Below are positions 29,241-40,234 of a stretch of 64,000 bases of DNA, piece by piece (the stretch's first letter is position 1; every line of letters starts with the position of its first letter). Source of the stretch: Lingula anatina. Taxonomy: Eukaryota > Brachiopoda > Lingulata > Lingulida > Lingulidae. The position numbers were made by a program, and so were the translations under genes. The stretch covers positions 156,758 through 220,757 of the forward strand of contig NW_019773659.1 of NCBI RefSeq assembly GCF_001039355.2, in the 5' to 3' direction. Below the pieces are notes generated by a model, which saw only the letters and a list, made by a program, of their open reading frames with translations, was not told where the DNA came from and made no database searches.

Positions 29241-29876
29241 CACACACTGGACAAAAGAAGTGTCACCCCCTAACTCAGAGTAATAAAAGTAGGCAGATCT
29301 TGGGTATTTATAATGCCTGGTCTACTTATAATGTGACTAATGAGTATAAAACCGCTATACCATGGAATTGTATTGTTGGTCTTGTACATGTACAGCAAAT
29401 GTTATTCCTGTCTTCCTCCAATATGGTAAGATACAGGCAATTATCTAACGGTTATAGGTGCAAGTTATTAACCTGAAGAGGCGGAATATAAGCAATGTCA
29501 GAATATCGATACAATTGAATTGTTCAGTCAGAGCCGTGCAGAGGGTCTGGTCTCGGTATAGAAACACTGGATCAAGAGACAAATTGCCTTTGATGGGTCG
29601 TCCAAGAAAAACTACTGGCCGTGAAGACCGACGACTGATTTTGATGTCCAGGTTGTCAAAGTTCGACACTGCTTGTCAGTTGACAACACAGTGGAACAAT
29701 TTCACACATAAGAATGTGTCTGTGAAAATTGCTAGGCGTCGGTTACATGCTCAGAGAGTGTACAGCAGGGTAGCAAGACTGAAACCTCTTATATCGTTAC
29801 AAAACAGGCAACGTAGAGTAAACTAGGGTCAACAGGATCTGGAACTGGACAGTTCATGACAATTGGTCCTATATAT
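29241..29876 (+). mobile_element. Tc1-like DNA transposon, truncated by a gap
   Basis: A probable left terminal repeat CACTGGACAAAAGAAGTGTC starts beside a TATACACAC stretch, consistent with TA insertion. The transposase coding region follows. Sequence stops at the N run, so the catalytic domain and right TIR are missing. It lies about 40 bases downstream of the TTC38-like exon, in its intron. Confidence 0.7.
29458..29826 (+). pseudogene. Tc1-like transposase, DNA-binding domain only
   Basis: The frame reads VINLKRRNISNVRISIQLNC, SVRAVQRVWSRYRNTGSRDK and then GRPRKTTGREDRRL. This is the paired-like double helix-turn-helix with the GRPR hook between the two halves, as in Tc1 transposases. The second half (FTHKNVSVKIARRRLHAQRV) follows. 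It stops at 29824-29826 before the catalytic DDE domain; the next bases in another frame resemble the NW..HDNWS region, so a frameshift is likely. Confidence 0.75.
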
Positions 29877-30690
29877 NNNNNNNNNNNNNNNNNNNNNNNN
29901 NNNNNNNNNNNNNNNNNNNNNNNNNNNNNNNNNNNNNNNNNNNNNNNNNNNNNNNNNNNNNNNNNNNNNNNNNNNNNNNNNNNNNNNNNNNNNNNNNNNN
30001 NNNNNNNNNNNNNNNNNNNNNNNNNNNNNNNNNNNNNNNNNNNNNNNNNNNNNNNNNNNNNNNNNNNNNNNNNNNNNNNNNNNNNNNNNNNNNNNNNNNN
30101 NNNNNNNNNNNNNNNNNNNNNNNNNNNNNNNNNNNNNNNNNNNNNNNNNNNNNNNNNNNNNNNNNNNNNNNNNNNNNNNNNNNNNNNNNNNNNNNNNNNN
30201 NNNNNNNNNNNNNNNNNNNNNNNNNNNNNNNNNNNNNNNNNNNNNNNNNNNNNNNNNNNNNNNNNNNNNNNNNNNNNNNNNNNNNNNNNNNNNNNNNNNN
30301 NNNNNNNNNNNNNNNNNNNNNNNNNNNNNNNNNNNNNNNNNNNNNNNNNNNNNNNNNNNNNNNNNNNNNNNNNNNNNNNNNNNNNNNNNNNNNNNNNNNN
30401 NNNNNNNNNNNNNNNNNNNNNNNNNNNNNNNNNNNNNNNNNNNNNNNNNNNNNNNNNNNNNNNNNNNNNNNNNNNNNNNNNNNNNNNNNNNNNNNNNNNN
30501 NNNNNNNNNNNNNNNNNNNNNNNNNNNNNNNNNNNNNNNNNNNNNNNNNNNNNNNNNNNNNNNNNNNNNNNNNNNNNNNNNNNNNNNNNNNNNNNNNNNN
30601 NNNNNNNNNNNNNNNNNNNNNNNNNNNNNNNNNNNNNNNNNNNNNNNNNNNNNNNNNNNNNNNNNNNNNNNNNNNNNNNNNNNNNNNNNN
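29877..30690. other. Assembly gap (Ns)
   Basis: About 814 Ns. Left is the Tc1 transposase, right is Gypsy 4 gag at its zinc knuckle. Open frames across it are meaningless. Confidence 0.99.
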
Positions 30691-31341
30691 TCCACAGTTA
30701 TTGCACTGATTTTCCATTGTGGGGTGGCACTTTGAGGCCATGGTAGAAGTTTCTCTCTTCTTATGTGTCCCTTTAAATGTAGGTTTAGGGCGAAACGGTT
30801 TGTTGTGCTTGACTGCATGGACCTGGGCGTCTCGATTGATGTCTGTGAGTTGCTGCGAGGTTGCTTCCTGAGTTCTTGCAATGTCGATCGCCTTGTCCAA
30901 TGACAGAGTTTCACCCAATTCCAGTAATTTGGACTGCGTGCGGGCTGATTTGCATCCAAAAATGAGCGTGTCAAGTATTTGTTCATCTGGTTGGGTATAC
31001 TTGCACTCGCTGACCAGAGAACGAATTCTCTTCAAGAATTGATCTACAGTTTCCCCGTTACCTTGCGTAAGGGTCCTCAGCTTAAATCTGGCTAGTCTAA
31101 AATTGCTTTTAGGCTTAACAAATTCTTCAAATTTGTCAAAGTAGGTTTTTAATTCCTTAGATTCATCCCCAGTCAAGTTCCATGTGCTTACTAGGTCTCG
31201 TCCAGTCTCTCCAGCCCATATCTGGAGGTACGCAATCTTTTCAGTCTTAGATTTGTTACTTAGTGGACCATCAAAGTATAACTCGCACATCTGTTTGAAC
31301 TTCTTGTACTCCTGAACTGCATCGGTAGCATGCCAGTTCAT
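30691..31341 (-). pseudogene. Gypsy 4 gag, cut by the gap
   Basis: The minus frame starts MNWHATDAVQEYKKFKQMCE at 31341. It runs through capsid motifs (IAYLQIWAGETGRDLVSTWN, FDKFEEFVKPKSNFRLARFK, ETVDQFLKRIRSLVSECKYT) into a basic region and the first half of a zinc knuckle (QCNNCG) at the gap edge. It is open throughout the visible part, about 217 codons. Gag packages element RNA. Being cut by Ns, its integrity cannot be judged. Confidence 0.85.
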
Positions 31342-31458
31342 ATGGCAGGTACTGGTAAAGCTCCCAGCTCCATGTGGAAAGACTTTTTTTTTATCAACTG
31401 GTTATCAGCGTTGGCTCACTGTATTGTTATAAAACACAGTCACGTACTTCTGACACCA

Positions 31459-31666
31459 TGAAACAACTCCAAGAAGAACTTGACTACTACAACTAACTTT
31501 ATTTCTAAGTGTGCTGAAATATATACAATGTGTGTCTGTGTATCAGAGGGATCACTGATGTTAAGCTTGTTTATACTACACTAGTGAGAGTGCTATTTAA
31601 TGGATAATTGATGACAGAGGGTTGGGGTTACTATAAGCTTGACCGATAGTGTTAAGAACCATAACA
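31459..31666 (-). repeat. 5' LTR of Gypsy 4
   Basis: 208 bp, same family as 27544-27750. The PBS is at 31440-31458 (minus strand TGGTGTCAGAAGTACGTG). The outer flank GTCACAACAGG is tandem-unit sequence. Confidence 0.88.
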
Positions 31667-31761
31667 GTCACAACAGGCAGCGCACAGGCATCAGAATGTA
31701 AGCATGAAATATTTTCTATATAGAGATTTATTTCTCAGCCCCTTTCCACCTCAACCACTAT

Positions 31762-32060
31762 GGCCGCATTCACAACGTGTTGAGCCATGGCTCTACAAAG
31801 CCACGACCTAAATATGGAGGACGTACATGAAAGGAAAACTGCCTAATCTTTTAATTGTCTCTGCCTCTCACACGCCTCCCCATTAGTCGTCCCAATGGAG
31901 CAGAGATTTCATGACTGTACCCCGCAGGGACAACGCATGGGGAGGCGTGTGAGAGGCAGAGAGACTATTAAAAGATTAGGCGGTTTTCCTTTCATGTATG
32001 TCAGCCATATTCAGGTCGTGGCTTTGTAGAGCCATGGCTCAACTCAATGTGAATACGGCC
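31762..32060. mobile_element. Fold-back MITE, GGCCGCATTC family
   Basis: About 300 bases, nearly all palindromic: the left starts GGCCGCATTCACAACG and the right ends CAATGTGAATACGGCC. Inner blocks GCCATGGCTCTACAAAGCCA and CCTAATCTTTTAAT are mirrored. TA flanks it on both sides and removing it restores the tandem unit's CCACTATGAGTTCAC phrase. A second copy at 54826 sits at the same unit position. Confidence 0.8.
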
Positions 32061-33230
32061 TATGAGTTCACATCAACCCTTGTCAATTAGAACATATATA
32101 AAACTCTGTGCGATCTAAGTGGCCCTTTTACAAAATGATATTTACATAGCTACTAAATATAGTGGTGAGGATTAAAAGGGGATTAAAGAAAACAACAAAG
32201 TATAGCAATATCATTGTTGCACTGACCTGTGCTGAGGCTGCAAGGTTGTAGAGCTTGCTGGCGATGATGCGTTCATAAATTAGCTGCCCTCAGTATGATG
32301 ATATTCTGGGAGACATACCTTCCATCTGCTGAAATCAGAGAACATATCATCAATAAAGAATATATGCAGACTAATACAGCAGTTACAAAATAGACACATC
32401 AAAGTGATCAAAATATGTATAAACACATACAGCAACAAAACAAAGATAGTGATCAGAATATATACAGACACATACAGTACACAAATGACATCAGAATATA
32501 AACGTAAAATTTAATGTTAAACATGGGAATTGGAATGTCTGTCAGAAATTTTTGCTCACGTCCAAGAAGTTCACATCAACCCTTTTAACTCAGAACATAT
32601 AAAACTCTAAGTGACCCTTTTACTAAATGATAATTTCCCGGGTACTATATATAGTGATGATGGTCAGAAAGGGATTGACCAGAACACCAGTATAGCAATA
32701 TTATTGTTGCACTGACCTGTGCTGAGGCTGCAAGGTTGTAGATCTTGCTGTTGATGATGAGTTTATAAATTAACTGTACTCAGTTGGATGATACTCCAGG
32801 AGACATACCTTCATCTCTGCTGAAATCAGAAAACAAATCATCAATAAACAACATATGCAGACTCATACAGTAGATACAACACAGATATAATACAGAGATC
32901 AGATTATATTTAAACATACATATAAGCAGAATATATAAAGTTACACTGCACACAATGCACTGCAAGGCATGAGAATATAAATATTAAACTTAATGTTCAT
33001 ATATAGGGATTGGAATGTCTGTTAGAAATTCTAGTTCACACTCCCGAGTTCATATTAACCCTTTTGACTTTGAACATACATAAGACTCTGTGAGATTTAA
33101 GTGAGGCTTTAAACAAATGATAATTTGCAGTAAATTTTGTTTATATACATATTTTTCTCACCCCAACCCCTGCGAGTTCACATAAACCACTGTCAATTTG
33201 AACACATATAAAACTGAGTGGGATTTTAGA

Positions 33231-33475
33231 CTGGGTTCCCAAGCCTTGATCAATCCATCTGGATTGGTCTAACTCCCCACGGAGTCTCACTAGATTGCTA
33301 TCATCTTAAGCGGCTTAATTGTCTGCAAGGAGTATTGAATCAGCTAGGGGGTTAAGATAATTACCCCCTTACGGCTTTACTAAGCTTGACAGACATTTAA
33401 GCCAGTTAAGTTGATAGCAATTAAGTCTGACTCCCAGGGAGATAGATCGATCCAAATATCTGTGGGATAGTCCCT
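33231..33475. mobile_element. GATCGATC-family fold-back element in tandem unit
   Basis: It starts ACTGGGTTCCCAAGCC and ends GGGATAGTCCCTAAG, with halves that mirror each other around AATTACCCCCTTACGG. It sits inside a tandem unit, at the phrase GATCTAAG. Equivalent insertions lie at 49147, 49748, 52584 and 54175. Confidence 0.7.
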
Positions 33476-33763
33476 AAGTGACCCTTGAAAAATGATAATT
33501 TCCCAGGAACTATATAAAATGGTGAGGATCAAAAGGGGATAGAAGAGAACAACAAAATATAGCAGTATCACTGTTGCAATAACCAGTGGTGAGGCTGCAA
33601 TGTTGTAGATCTTGATATGATGATGAGTTTTGCTGTCCTCAGTGTGATGATAATCCAGAAAAGACACTTTCATCTCAGCTGAAAACAGAGAACATAAAAA
33701 AAAAGAATTGTTAACACCATGGAAGACTCCTGCATCATCACTTTTTATGTTTTTACCAAGCAA
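33380..33763 (-). other. Open reading copy of the exon-like cassette
   Basis: In this copy the cassette is open. After an AG the frame reads AEMKVSFLDYHHTEDSKTHH, then HIKIYNIAASPLVIATVILL and YFVVLFYPLLILTILYSSWE, a strongly hydrophobic stretch, before running into the fold-back element. The position equivalent to the donor (CACAG/GTCAGT) is mutated to CACTGGTTATTG, so the reading runs on into what is intron in other units. It could be a decayed exon of an unknown gene or a chance frame in a satellite. Confidence 0.3.
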
Positions 33764-33975
33764 CAGTAGACTTTTAACTTATAAAGGCTGTAAACGCTTT
33801 ATAAACAGCTTTTATCCAAGTGCAGTGACGCATTTTAATTTGATCTCAAAACTAAATTCTTAATTTATTTATTGTATCATTTTACTCTGTATATTATCAA
33901 ACCTGCTCCAAAAGGTAAATGATTTCCGATTTTTTAAAAAAACTGGCTAAATAAACTCTTATCTTATTATTATCT

Positions 33976-36402
33976 TAGGCCAAACTTTTTTATTTTTATG
34001 GATGACATCCTGCGTGCGCACCGATTTCGCCCGTTCTCCGAAAAAAAAAAAAAAAAATCCCCCCCAGCCCCCAAAGAAGTCGGTTGTTGCAAGCGTTGTT
34101 ATTGAATTTGCCAGGAAATGAGCTTTCTGCGCATGTGTATTATCGCCACGTGGAAATAAGGCCGCTTTGCCGTCAAATTCATCTCTAGGATTACTTTCAA
34201 ATTACACGACAATTAAAGTCATAAAGAGAACGGGTGCCGTCGTTTTGGATTGGTATGCCATTGATATTGGGCATGGAGATATCACCTTTTTGGCGGCTGC
34301 CAGCGATTATCGCCCGCAAAATTTCAGTGACATTCTGTACAAAGCAGCACATAGGCTACCAGGTTTTCTGTAGCAAAAAAAGGGTTGACAAGGGCATCGA
34401 GGTATTTGGTGGGCTGAAGGTCAGACAGACCACCTGACAGTTTGGCCGTGTGAGTCAAAGTAGACAAAATGGCATCGTCCGAAATTACCTTTAACAGATT
34501 TGGTAGTATTAAGCATATCTTTGCATCATTTTTTAAACATTTCTGTGAAGTGTTCAAAATGCTTTAATATTCTGAGAATACAAATAAAGACACACTGTTT
34601 TTTTGATATTTGTTTTATTGATTGCTATACCAACAAAATGCATGGAATAACCTTAATAGATTTTGTAATAAGAAGTATATCTATTCATGACTTTTTTTTT
34701 ACATTTCTACAAAGTATTCACAATGCTTTAATATTTTGAGAGCATGGATAAAGACATATTGTTAGTTTGATACGTGTTTCTGTGGTAAAATTTGTGTTTC
34801 CAGCTGTGTACTGACAGCATTCCTTTACTTAAGCAGTACAGTAATTCTCCAATCTATACGAATGATTTAAATTAATTATTTTTGGAAGATAATCATTTTG
34901 TTCGTAAGGCTTGAAATTCAGTCTGCTAAAAATTGCCACGCGTTCGTATCCATTGAAATACGAATGGAATACGGCTGTACCGGAAGTTATCTCCACTTAC
35001 CTACATTGCTAAGTGTAAGCATTACTTTCAGATTAATTCACTGTGATCAGCTTTTAGCACAAACAATTATTCTTATGATATTGGAATTAATTAAAACAAA
35101 CTAAACAAAAGTCGGGAATTCAAGTTAAGAAACAATTTCTTCATACTAAAGAGGTACATTTCTCCCAAGACAAGACAACATCGTTTTTCCCTGTTATGTT
35201 TTACCTAGACAGGACAACATCGTTTTTCCCAACTTCTATCAAAAACAGACAAGAATATTTGCGTATCGAGTTGCATATTTTATTTATTGCATGTTTACTT
35301 TTAATATGATTTCACATATAGAAAATTTGCAATATTAATAATGTCACCCCCGCCCCATTAGGCCTACATAAATATCTTCCGCCAAAACAAAATACTTGAA
35401 ACTCCTCACAGTATATATCACTGACGTAAATAGAGATTTTACTTGATATAAAAAATAACATAAGCTCAATTCACGTCTATTTATGAAAGTCTTTTGTAGC
35501 ATATTAATTTGCACGCAATCAAGTAAACTTAATTAGAAAAAATACAGAAAACTGCAGGCAAATTTGTATAAAGTCATACGGCACCTTTACTTTTCACAAT
35601 CACCAATATCAGTAAGGTTTACTTAATAGTTGTTCATGAGACAAGGTCTTTAACAGGAAAAACAAACAAAAAGCATGAACTTTATCACAACTCAAATTAG
35701 AAAAATAAATAGAATACAAGACAGAACTCCTCTTAAAAATTTAATTTCCTAATGACTACCAAAAACAAGTGAAAAACTCGACCATTGACTATGGATTTCT
35801 CATACTCTTCTGTTGTGCGTGGGTTTCACGTTAATAGATTTTACTGGAAGCCAGTTATCGGTGAAACACCGATGGTGGATGTTGATGATCCAGTCGGCCG
35901 GTAGAAGTTAAGAAATGATAATAAACAGTAAGTAATTTATGTGTACTGATGCTTTCAATAATTTCTAAATAACAATAGGGTTTAAAAACTGGCCTGCAGC
36001 TGCCGGCGGGCAGGTTGAGTCCTTCTATCGTCTCATTCAAAAACAGCACAAATACATGATAACAATCTCTCCTGTCAAGTGGCAGTTCCTGTTTTTTGGA
36101 ACGGTGGTCTGAAAACTGGCTTTGACGAATCATGGGTCGAGTTTCAATTGGGCACACTTTCTTGCGTTCGGAAAATTTAAATTGTGCCCAAGGTGAGTTT
36201 AGTGATCGTTCGTACAGAACGGAGACAAAATACTCAGATTCAGAGAAAAAACGTTTCGTTCGTAATATTTGCGGCGTTCGTATAGATTGGAGAATTACCG
36301 TATTTTTTTTTTGGACTTTTTTTTTTTTTTTTTTTCGCCCTCTCGCACCAATTTTGGGGTACCCAGAGGATGTCATCCATAAATAAAAAAAGTGTGGCCT
36401 TA
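33976..36402. mobile_element. 2.4-kb TIR element
   Basis: Inverted ends: TTAGGCCAAACTTTTTTATT then TTATGGATGACATCC at the left, mirrored by GGATGTCATCCATAAATAAA and AGTGTGGCC at the right. Poly(A) then C-rich near 34040 is mirrored by poly(T) near 36310. The interior has a roughly 180-bp tandem duplication (34503-34770) and no recognised transposase; the 184-codon minus frame at 35855 starts in the TIR and has no known motif. It is probably a non-autonomous DNA transposon. Confidence 0.6.
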
Positions 36403-36403
36403 A

Positions 36404-37360
36404 CAACAATAAAAATATGTGATAAGCTCTTCAGTGGACTGCATCCAATGAAAAATATTTTTTCAGACAATGTAATTGAGAAAGCTGAAACTTACATTGA
36501 AAAGACTGGGAAATTCATATTCATGGGAAATTTATATTCAAATTCAAGGCATAAAATAGTTAAATGTTATTAATTTTGGTAAACTTAGTCCAATATTTGT
36601 GCAATTTGTACAAATGATGCTTTTAAAACAACAATCAAAATCTGTCATATGCTTACCGATTGACTGTGTAATAAAAGTGTTGGTTATTGGCAATTTGTAT
36701 GAGAAAAGTGAGAATTACCGAAAAAAAGTTTTTCAATTTTTCAAAATAATTCAGTCTCACATGAAACATCAAATGTTTCGATATAAGATTGTTTATGTGA
36801 GAAGTGGCAAATTACCCATAATTGTCATCTGGAAAACAATATCCATTCAAGACTTCTCCTAACTACCAATACCAGATGACAATGTCCTAAATCTTATCAC
36901 ATACCAGCTCTTGTACACATGGATGAGACATAGCATTGGTCTTGCTGCTGTGTTTCACTGCCTGCTTTTTCTTTAGGAACTAGCCAGGACCAGACAGGAA
37001 GTGTTGGTTCACCAAGAAGCCACCACACTGTATGGAAAAGGTCACCTGGAAAAAGAACAGTATATATGAAAACCATAAAAATTAAATTTTGAAAAGTGAC
37101 AAATCTCCCAGACTAAAGTATTTAAACAGTAATGATATAGTTAAGCTTAACAGTTGACTGTGTCCCATGAAAAATATTTTTTGTAGGAAAATATATCTGA
37201 GAAAACTGAAAATTACAGCTTAAAATAGTTAAATGCTAATAATTTTGACAAATCTGATCCAATAATTATAAAATTTGTACAGATGATGTTTAACAACCAT
37301 AAAAATATGTGATAAGCTCTTCAGTCGACTGCGTCCAAAGAAAAAGATTCTTTAACTACA
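36404..37360 (+). repeat. Diverged tandem repeat, first cluster
   Basis: Phrases AATGATAAGCTCTTCAGT-like, GACTGCATCCAATGAAAAATA, TTAAATGTTAATAATTTTG-like and TTTGTACAAATGATGCTTTT recur near 36404, 37110 and 37290. The same family forms a clearer array at 44690-45390. A possible exon interrupts it at 36897. Confidence 0.55.
36897..37045 (-). CDS. Tentative terminal exon, unidentified
   Basis: On the minus strand the acceptor TCTTTTTCCAG leads into an open frame of 48 residues, GDLFHTVWWLLGEPTLPVWS then WLVPKEKAGSETQQQDQCYV, ending TGA. The sequence lacks the low complexity of its surroundings. A second minus frame (VTFSIQCGGFLVNQHFLSGP) and a 21-codon + frame are also open, so the true frame is uncertain. 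It sits amid repeats. I do not recognise it. A possible 5' non-coding exon on the same strand ends at 42029. Confidence 0.3.
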
Positions 37361-38060
37361 TGCAATAATTTGAACAAATACCAGCCCGGGAGCTACTGGT
37401 CTGCCGCTAGGTGGCTTTTAAACAAACCGGAAGTCTTACATTTTTGAACCAGCTAAAATTTTGGAGATTTATAGGGTGTCAAAAACGATGCATTATCTCG
37501 GCTATGAACGTACTCAGGGTCACATTATGTACATTGACATACTGAGAAATAAATTTCGAATAATGTGAGATGCACCACGCGTTGATCTAGAACCAATTTA
37601 GTGTTAAAAAATAGTTTGAAATCGAAAATTTACGAAAGCTATAACGGAAGTTCATCTTTAACTCTGATCTTAGTATCTATAGAGGCCTCCGCACAACTAG
37701 TTTTTCCTTCACACAGTATTACTTATATAGAGCAAATGAGTATTGGGGACAATGAAAATAATTTTTTTTGGCACTGAATTACCACGGTGCTAATTCAAAT
37801 GTAAATAAACCTTTTTATTACATGAGGCCAACTGATGAGGGTATTCCTTTCTAACAAATGAAAGACAATTTACATTTAATCACATTGTTATATTTTCATT
37901 TTTACATTTCAACTACTCTGAAACATTTCAACTAGTCTGAAACATGGTATCACCAGATTGTTACACCCATAAGTTATTAAAACTGTGCATATATATACAT
38001 GCCCACCTCTAGCCCTCCCAAATCTCTCCATTTCTTTTTCCCTTGTATAAACAAGCTTTA
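37361..38060. other. No gene recognised
   Basis: AT-rich unique-looking sequence with a short tandem TTCAACTA.TCTGAAACAT phrase near 37908-37942. Nothing coding. Confidence 0.4.
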
Positions 38061-38588
38061 AATTTTGCATTCTGGGTAGATATGGGTGCGCATCTCATGT
38101 AATCTCTCCATTTCATCAGCTGATAAGTAGAATTCTCATCAAACTTCAACTTACAGGTAAGTTTCGTTTAATTTTTGAATTCTACCATCAGCTGACTCCC
38201 ATTCCCAGATTACAATACATGAGGGTTTAAAGTTGTACCAATAAACACCAATTCCACAATTGAGGAGTAGTACAACAGTAGTACCCTGCTTGAAATGAAT
38301 TGGAAAAAATCAATAAGCTGATAACTTATAAATTTAGTATATTAACTTTAATAATAACTTTTAACAAATGAACCTTTTTAACAACATGAACTGTTTAACT
38401 ACATAATAAACTTGCTCCTTAACTGAGGGAGCCAACTTAAATATGAACACGTTAAACCTAATCTGAAAGTGTATGTACCAAACATTTATACAGTACTAAG
38501 AAAGTCCTTGCCTTAACAAAGTCTAGGCAACAATTACACATTTGCCATGTCATTATTTCTCTGCCCTGAAACCATTACTTTGTTTTAT

Positions 38589-40064
38589 TCAAAATTTTTG
38601 AACCAAATAGTATCCAAACATATCCTTTTTGCTCCAACCTGCCTTATCTAAGATTGTCTGCAAAGGTACATTTGCTGCTTTTGCAGCCGAAGTAGCTGCA
38701 GCTCGCACACTGTGTGGTGTAAATACAAAAGTATCAATACCAGCCATTTTTAGGACACACTTCAGCCACCTCAACAAGGTATCCCTTGAGATTGGTTTGT
38801 GTGGTTTCATGTAGCTGATGAATAGTGCAGTGTACTTGTCTCTGAGTGGACATGTACGCTTTAAGTACTCCGTCAATGCTACACATATACTCAATCTGCG
38901 ATCTGGAGCATATGCTGGCACTGTGATTTGTGTTTGATGATACCCTGGGCAAGAGGTTTTCAAAAGATCGCCAAAAGAAACTTTCACCCGATGCTTATTT
39001 AGATCAATGTTCCTTGTATCCATAAGATGAAGGGACTGCCCCCTCTGACTTGCCAAAAGTCCAAATAACATAACCACTTTCAGTGTCAACTGTTTTAGAG
39101 ACAAATTCTTTACTGGTGACCATGCTCTCAAAAAATTCAAAACAACAGTGGCATCCCAAATAACCTTAGTTTTTGGAATAGGTGGTTTAAGATTGAATAT
39201 ACCTTTCATGAATCTGCAAATCAGCGGGTGTTCTCCCAAAGGTGAATCCCCGATGGTAAGAAAAGCTGATAAGGTGCTTCTGGCAGTGTTAAGTGCAGAA
39301 TACCGCAAACCCCTCTCTGACAGCTCAGTGAGAAATTCTGCAGCAGATTTTACAGAGGCATGAAAGGTATTCCAATCCCTCCGGCTACAAAAGGAAAACC
39401 ACTGTTTGAAGTAACAGTTATGCTGTTTTTTGGTGCCATCACGCCATGAGGCCTCGATAATCCGCTGAGCTGTCTCTGAAAGTTCTGCTGTGCCTGGCGT
39501 CTGCCAGAAACAAGTGCTGCTGCAAGCCTGATCTTGGGCATTCAAGAGAGGGTGATGAATGACCGATACTGACCTGTCCCTGTGAAAGAGAGAAACAGGA
39601 AAATCAATAAGCATTGAACCAAGCAAGGAATACCAGTGCTGAGTAGGCCATAAGGGAAAAATAATGATATCTGTCACACCTTCCACTTTCATTTTTTGTA
39701 AAACTTTGCCTATCATGCAAAAAGGTGGGAAGGCATAGACAAATTTATGGGCCCAAGAAACTGTAAATGGATCCACCTCCATACAATCTGGATCTGGTTT
39801 CCATGAGTAGTAAACTCTCACTTTATTGTTTATTCTAGATGCAAACAAATCAATCTCAGGCTTGCCCCAAAGTCTGCAGATTGTTAGAAAAATATTTATA
39901 TCCAGCCCCCACTCACCATTGTCATGGTATGTTCTGCTCTCTGCATCTGCCTCGATGTTTTGAGCGCCTGGCAGGTAAGCTGCTGTAACAAAAAGAGACC
40001 TGTTAATGCACCATAGCCACAATTCTCTAGCTACCTCATTACAGTGATCTTTCTTGCCTCCCAT
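38589..40064 (-). CDS. DIRS RNase H and tyrosine recombinase polyprotein
   Basis: This is a 491-codon open frame and its true start is upstream, since RNase H sequence (DSTTAIVYINNMGG) precedes the first Met in the same frame. Residues 1-70 are the RNase H end (ARELWLWCINRSLFVTAAYL, AQNIEADAESR). Residues 70-200 are the DIRS linker (CRLWGKPEIDLFASRINNKV, DIIIFPLWPTQHWYSLL). Residues 205-491 are the recombinase: Arg in LLASQRGQSLH, His451 and Arg454 in FTPHSVRAAA, Trp477, and Tyr at 485/486 near the end. All expected catalytic residues are visible. It would integrate circular cDNA without target duplication. Confidence 0.88.
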   Translation of the reverse strand: MGGKKDHCNEVARELWLWCINRSLFVTAAYLPGAQNIEADAESRTYHDNGEWGLDINIFLTICRLWGKPEIDLFASRINNKVRVYYSWKPDPDCMEVDPFTVSWAHKFVYAFPPFCMIGKVLQKMKVEGVTDIIIFPLWPTQHWYSLLGSMLIDFPVSLFHRDRSVSVIHHPLLNAQDQACSSTCFWQTPGTAELSETAQRIIEASWRDGTKKQHNCYFKQWFSFCSRRDWNTFHASVKSAAEFLTELSERGLRYSALNTARSTLSAFLTIGDSPLGEHPLICRFMKGIFNLKPPIPKTKVIWDATVVLNFLRAWSPVKNLSLKQLTLKVVMLFGLLASQRGQSLHLMDTRNIDLNKHRVKVSFGDLLKTSCPGYHQTQITVPAYAPDRRLSICVALTEYLKRTCPLRDKYTALFISYMKPHKPISRDTLLRWLKCVLKMAGIDTFVFTPHSVRAAATSAAKAANVPLQTILDKAGWSKKDMFGYYLVQKF

Positions 40065-40140
40065 ATTGTTAATATAGACTATTGCAGTGGTGCTATCAAT
40101 TCAAAGCGTCATGTGCTACTGCACTTTTCCCATCTTAAGC
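40065..40140 (-). pseudogene. RNase H start fused after deletion
   Basis: The minus frame upstream of the 40064 Met reads TTAIVYINNMGG preceded by an Asp, continuous with the long frame. Before about 40130 the similarity ends and the gag-like stub begins, marking the deletion joint. Confidence 0.55.
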
Positions 40141-40234
40141 GGCTGAGGCTTTTTTGGCTTTAGCTTTAGCTTTTTCGGCATCGGGCTGAAACACAGTCTC
40201 CGCTAAATTATATTGCTTGTTGCTCATTTTATCG
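40136..40234 (-). pseudogene. Short gag-like first ORF of DIRS A
   Basis: It reads MSNKQYNLAETVFQPDAEKA and then a Lys/Ala run, ending in a stop at the RNase H joint. Acidic then Lys/Ala-rich N-termini fit the first ORF of DIRS elements. Only about 32 codons remain, directly joined to RNase H. Confidence 0.5.

Larger units (their letters stand above)
31667..33720 (-). repeat. Tandem cassette array 1 (about 440-490-bp units)
   Basis: Units recur with starts near 32213, 32700 and 33568 (after allowing for insertions). Each has ATTGTTGCACTGACCTGTGC, a GAGATGAAGG-containing core, CATCAATAAAGAATATATGC and ACATATATAAAACTG in the same order. On the minus strand the core looks like an exon: TGATTTCAG, then CAGAGATGAAGGTATGTCTC, about 110 bases, ending CCTCAGCACAG before GTCAGTGC. 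It is the same family as 48895-54800 and 59735-60130. Gypsy 4 is inserted at its edge. Confidence 0.75.

Noticed and set aside
29829-31341. Long frames of 290-490 codons across the N run
   Set aside because: Most of the codons are Ns. Only the gag part at 30691-31341 is real sequence.
25597-31666. Gypsy 3 and Gypsy 4 halves as one 6-kb element
   Set aside because: The flanks do not share a target duplication and a TTC38-like exon, a Tc1 element and another complete Gypsy insertion lie between.
35855-36409. 184-codon minus frame
   Set aside because: It starts in a terminal inverted repeat, crosses a poly(A/T) tract encoding a Lys run, and has no recognisable motif.
36976-37040. + strand exon reading ELARTRQEVLVHQEATTLYG
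   Set aside because: Good acceptor but poor donor (GTCACC) and only 21 codons; the minus-strand reading of the same bases is longer.
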